Below, in pieces: positions 5,112-5,142 of a stretch of 5,142 nt of DNA (position 1 is its first letter; each line of letters begins with the position of its first letter). The position numbers were made by a program, and so were the translations under genes. The notes below the pieces were generated by a model. That model saw only the letters and a list, made by a program, of their open reading frames with translations, was not told where the DNA came from and searched no databases. The stretch is from an archaeon (GTDB lineage Archaea; Thermoproteota; Nitrososphaeria; Nitrososphaerales; Gagatemarchaeaceae), in assembly GCA_021822995.1 (NCBI GenBank), contig JAKAPN010000096.1:1-5142 (forward strand), given 5' to 3'.

Positions 5112-5142
5112 ATGGGGCTCCCTGAGAAGATAAAGAAGATCG
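5112..5142 (+). CDS. Start of a gene, probably DRG-family GTPase (N-terminal fragment)
   Basis: Ten codons are visible (MGLPEKIKKI) before the window ends. The ATG is 3 bp after the previous stop and has an AGGTG SD 9 nt upstream, so it looks like a true operon start. The peptide resembles the beginning of archaeal DRG (developmentally regulated GTP-binding, TGS-domain) proteins, which typically open with M-G-x-x-E-K-I-K-x-I-E. These are conserved, ribosome-associated GTPases of about 360-370 residues. Ten residues are too few to be sure; any protein starting with a short basic amphipathic helix is an alternative. Confidence 0.5.
   Translation, partial: MGLPEKIKKI

Noticed and set aside
4769..5125. 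118-residue plus-strand open frame overlapping the end of the C2H2 gene
   Set aside because: It is a +frame shadow: Arg/Pro-rich, no SD or promoter, and it runs over the start of the 5112 gene.

Overview
The window is G+C-rich archaeal chromosomal DNA. The main evidence is a transcription factor B (TFIIB-family) C-terminus at the left edge. TTAAAA/TTAAAT-type TATA elements also lie about 27 nt upstream of several start codons, giving leaderless mRNAs, while genes inside operons have Shine-Dalgarno (SD) matches instead. The right edge probably holds the first codons of a DRG-type GTPase, which would fit. The wording of the TFB repeat (KTQKDVAEAAGVTEVTIRNRYKGL) suggests Thermoproteota, possibly the Nitrososphaeria or a neighbouring lineage. 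That placement is an inference. There are no mobile elements, CRISPR arrays, tRNAs or rRNAs that I can see, and coding density is very high.

Layout, left to right. (1) 1-292 (+): end of a tfb gene. (2) 335-2140 (-): a tight three-gene operon, read right to left: a 78-aa zinc-ribbon protein, an eight-helix (approximate) CPBP-family intramembrane protease with all three active-site motifs, and a divergent protein of the dCTP deaminase/dUTPase fold. The genes overlap by 20 and 4 bp. (3) 2194-2319 (+): a 41-aa zinc-ribbon microprotein facing away from that operon. One palindromic TTAAAA/TTTTAA element lies midway between the two divergent start codons, about 27 nt from each. (4) 2322-3101 (-): an LsrF-like class I (Schiff-base) aldolase/thiolase. 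(5) 3154-4182 (-): a zinc-dependent, probably NAD-linked medium-chain dehydrogenase. The aldolase lies 52 bp downstream of it on the same strand and has its own TATA box. (6) 4308-5108 (+): a single-pass membrane protein joining a cytosolic C2H2 zinc finger to a His-rich, sequon-rich extracytoplasmic domain. (7) 5112-window end (+): start of a probable DRG-family GTPase gene, 3 bp after the preceding stop.

Working together: the dehydrogenase and LsrF-like aldolase look like consecutive steps of a sugar, polyol or phosphosugar conversion; the substrate is unknown. The zinc-ribbon/CPBP/Dcd-fold operon has no obvious single pathway. The most distinctive items are the C2H2-finger/extracytoplasmic fusion, the shared bidirectional TATA box between two zinc-ribbon genes, the archaeal LsrF without visible AI-2 genes, and the Dcd-fold protein with altered active-site positions.
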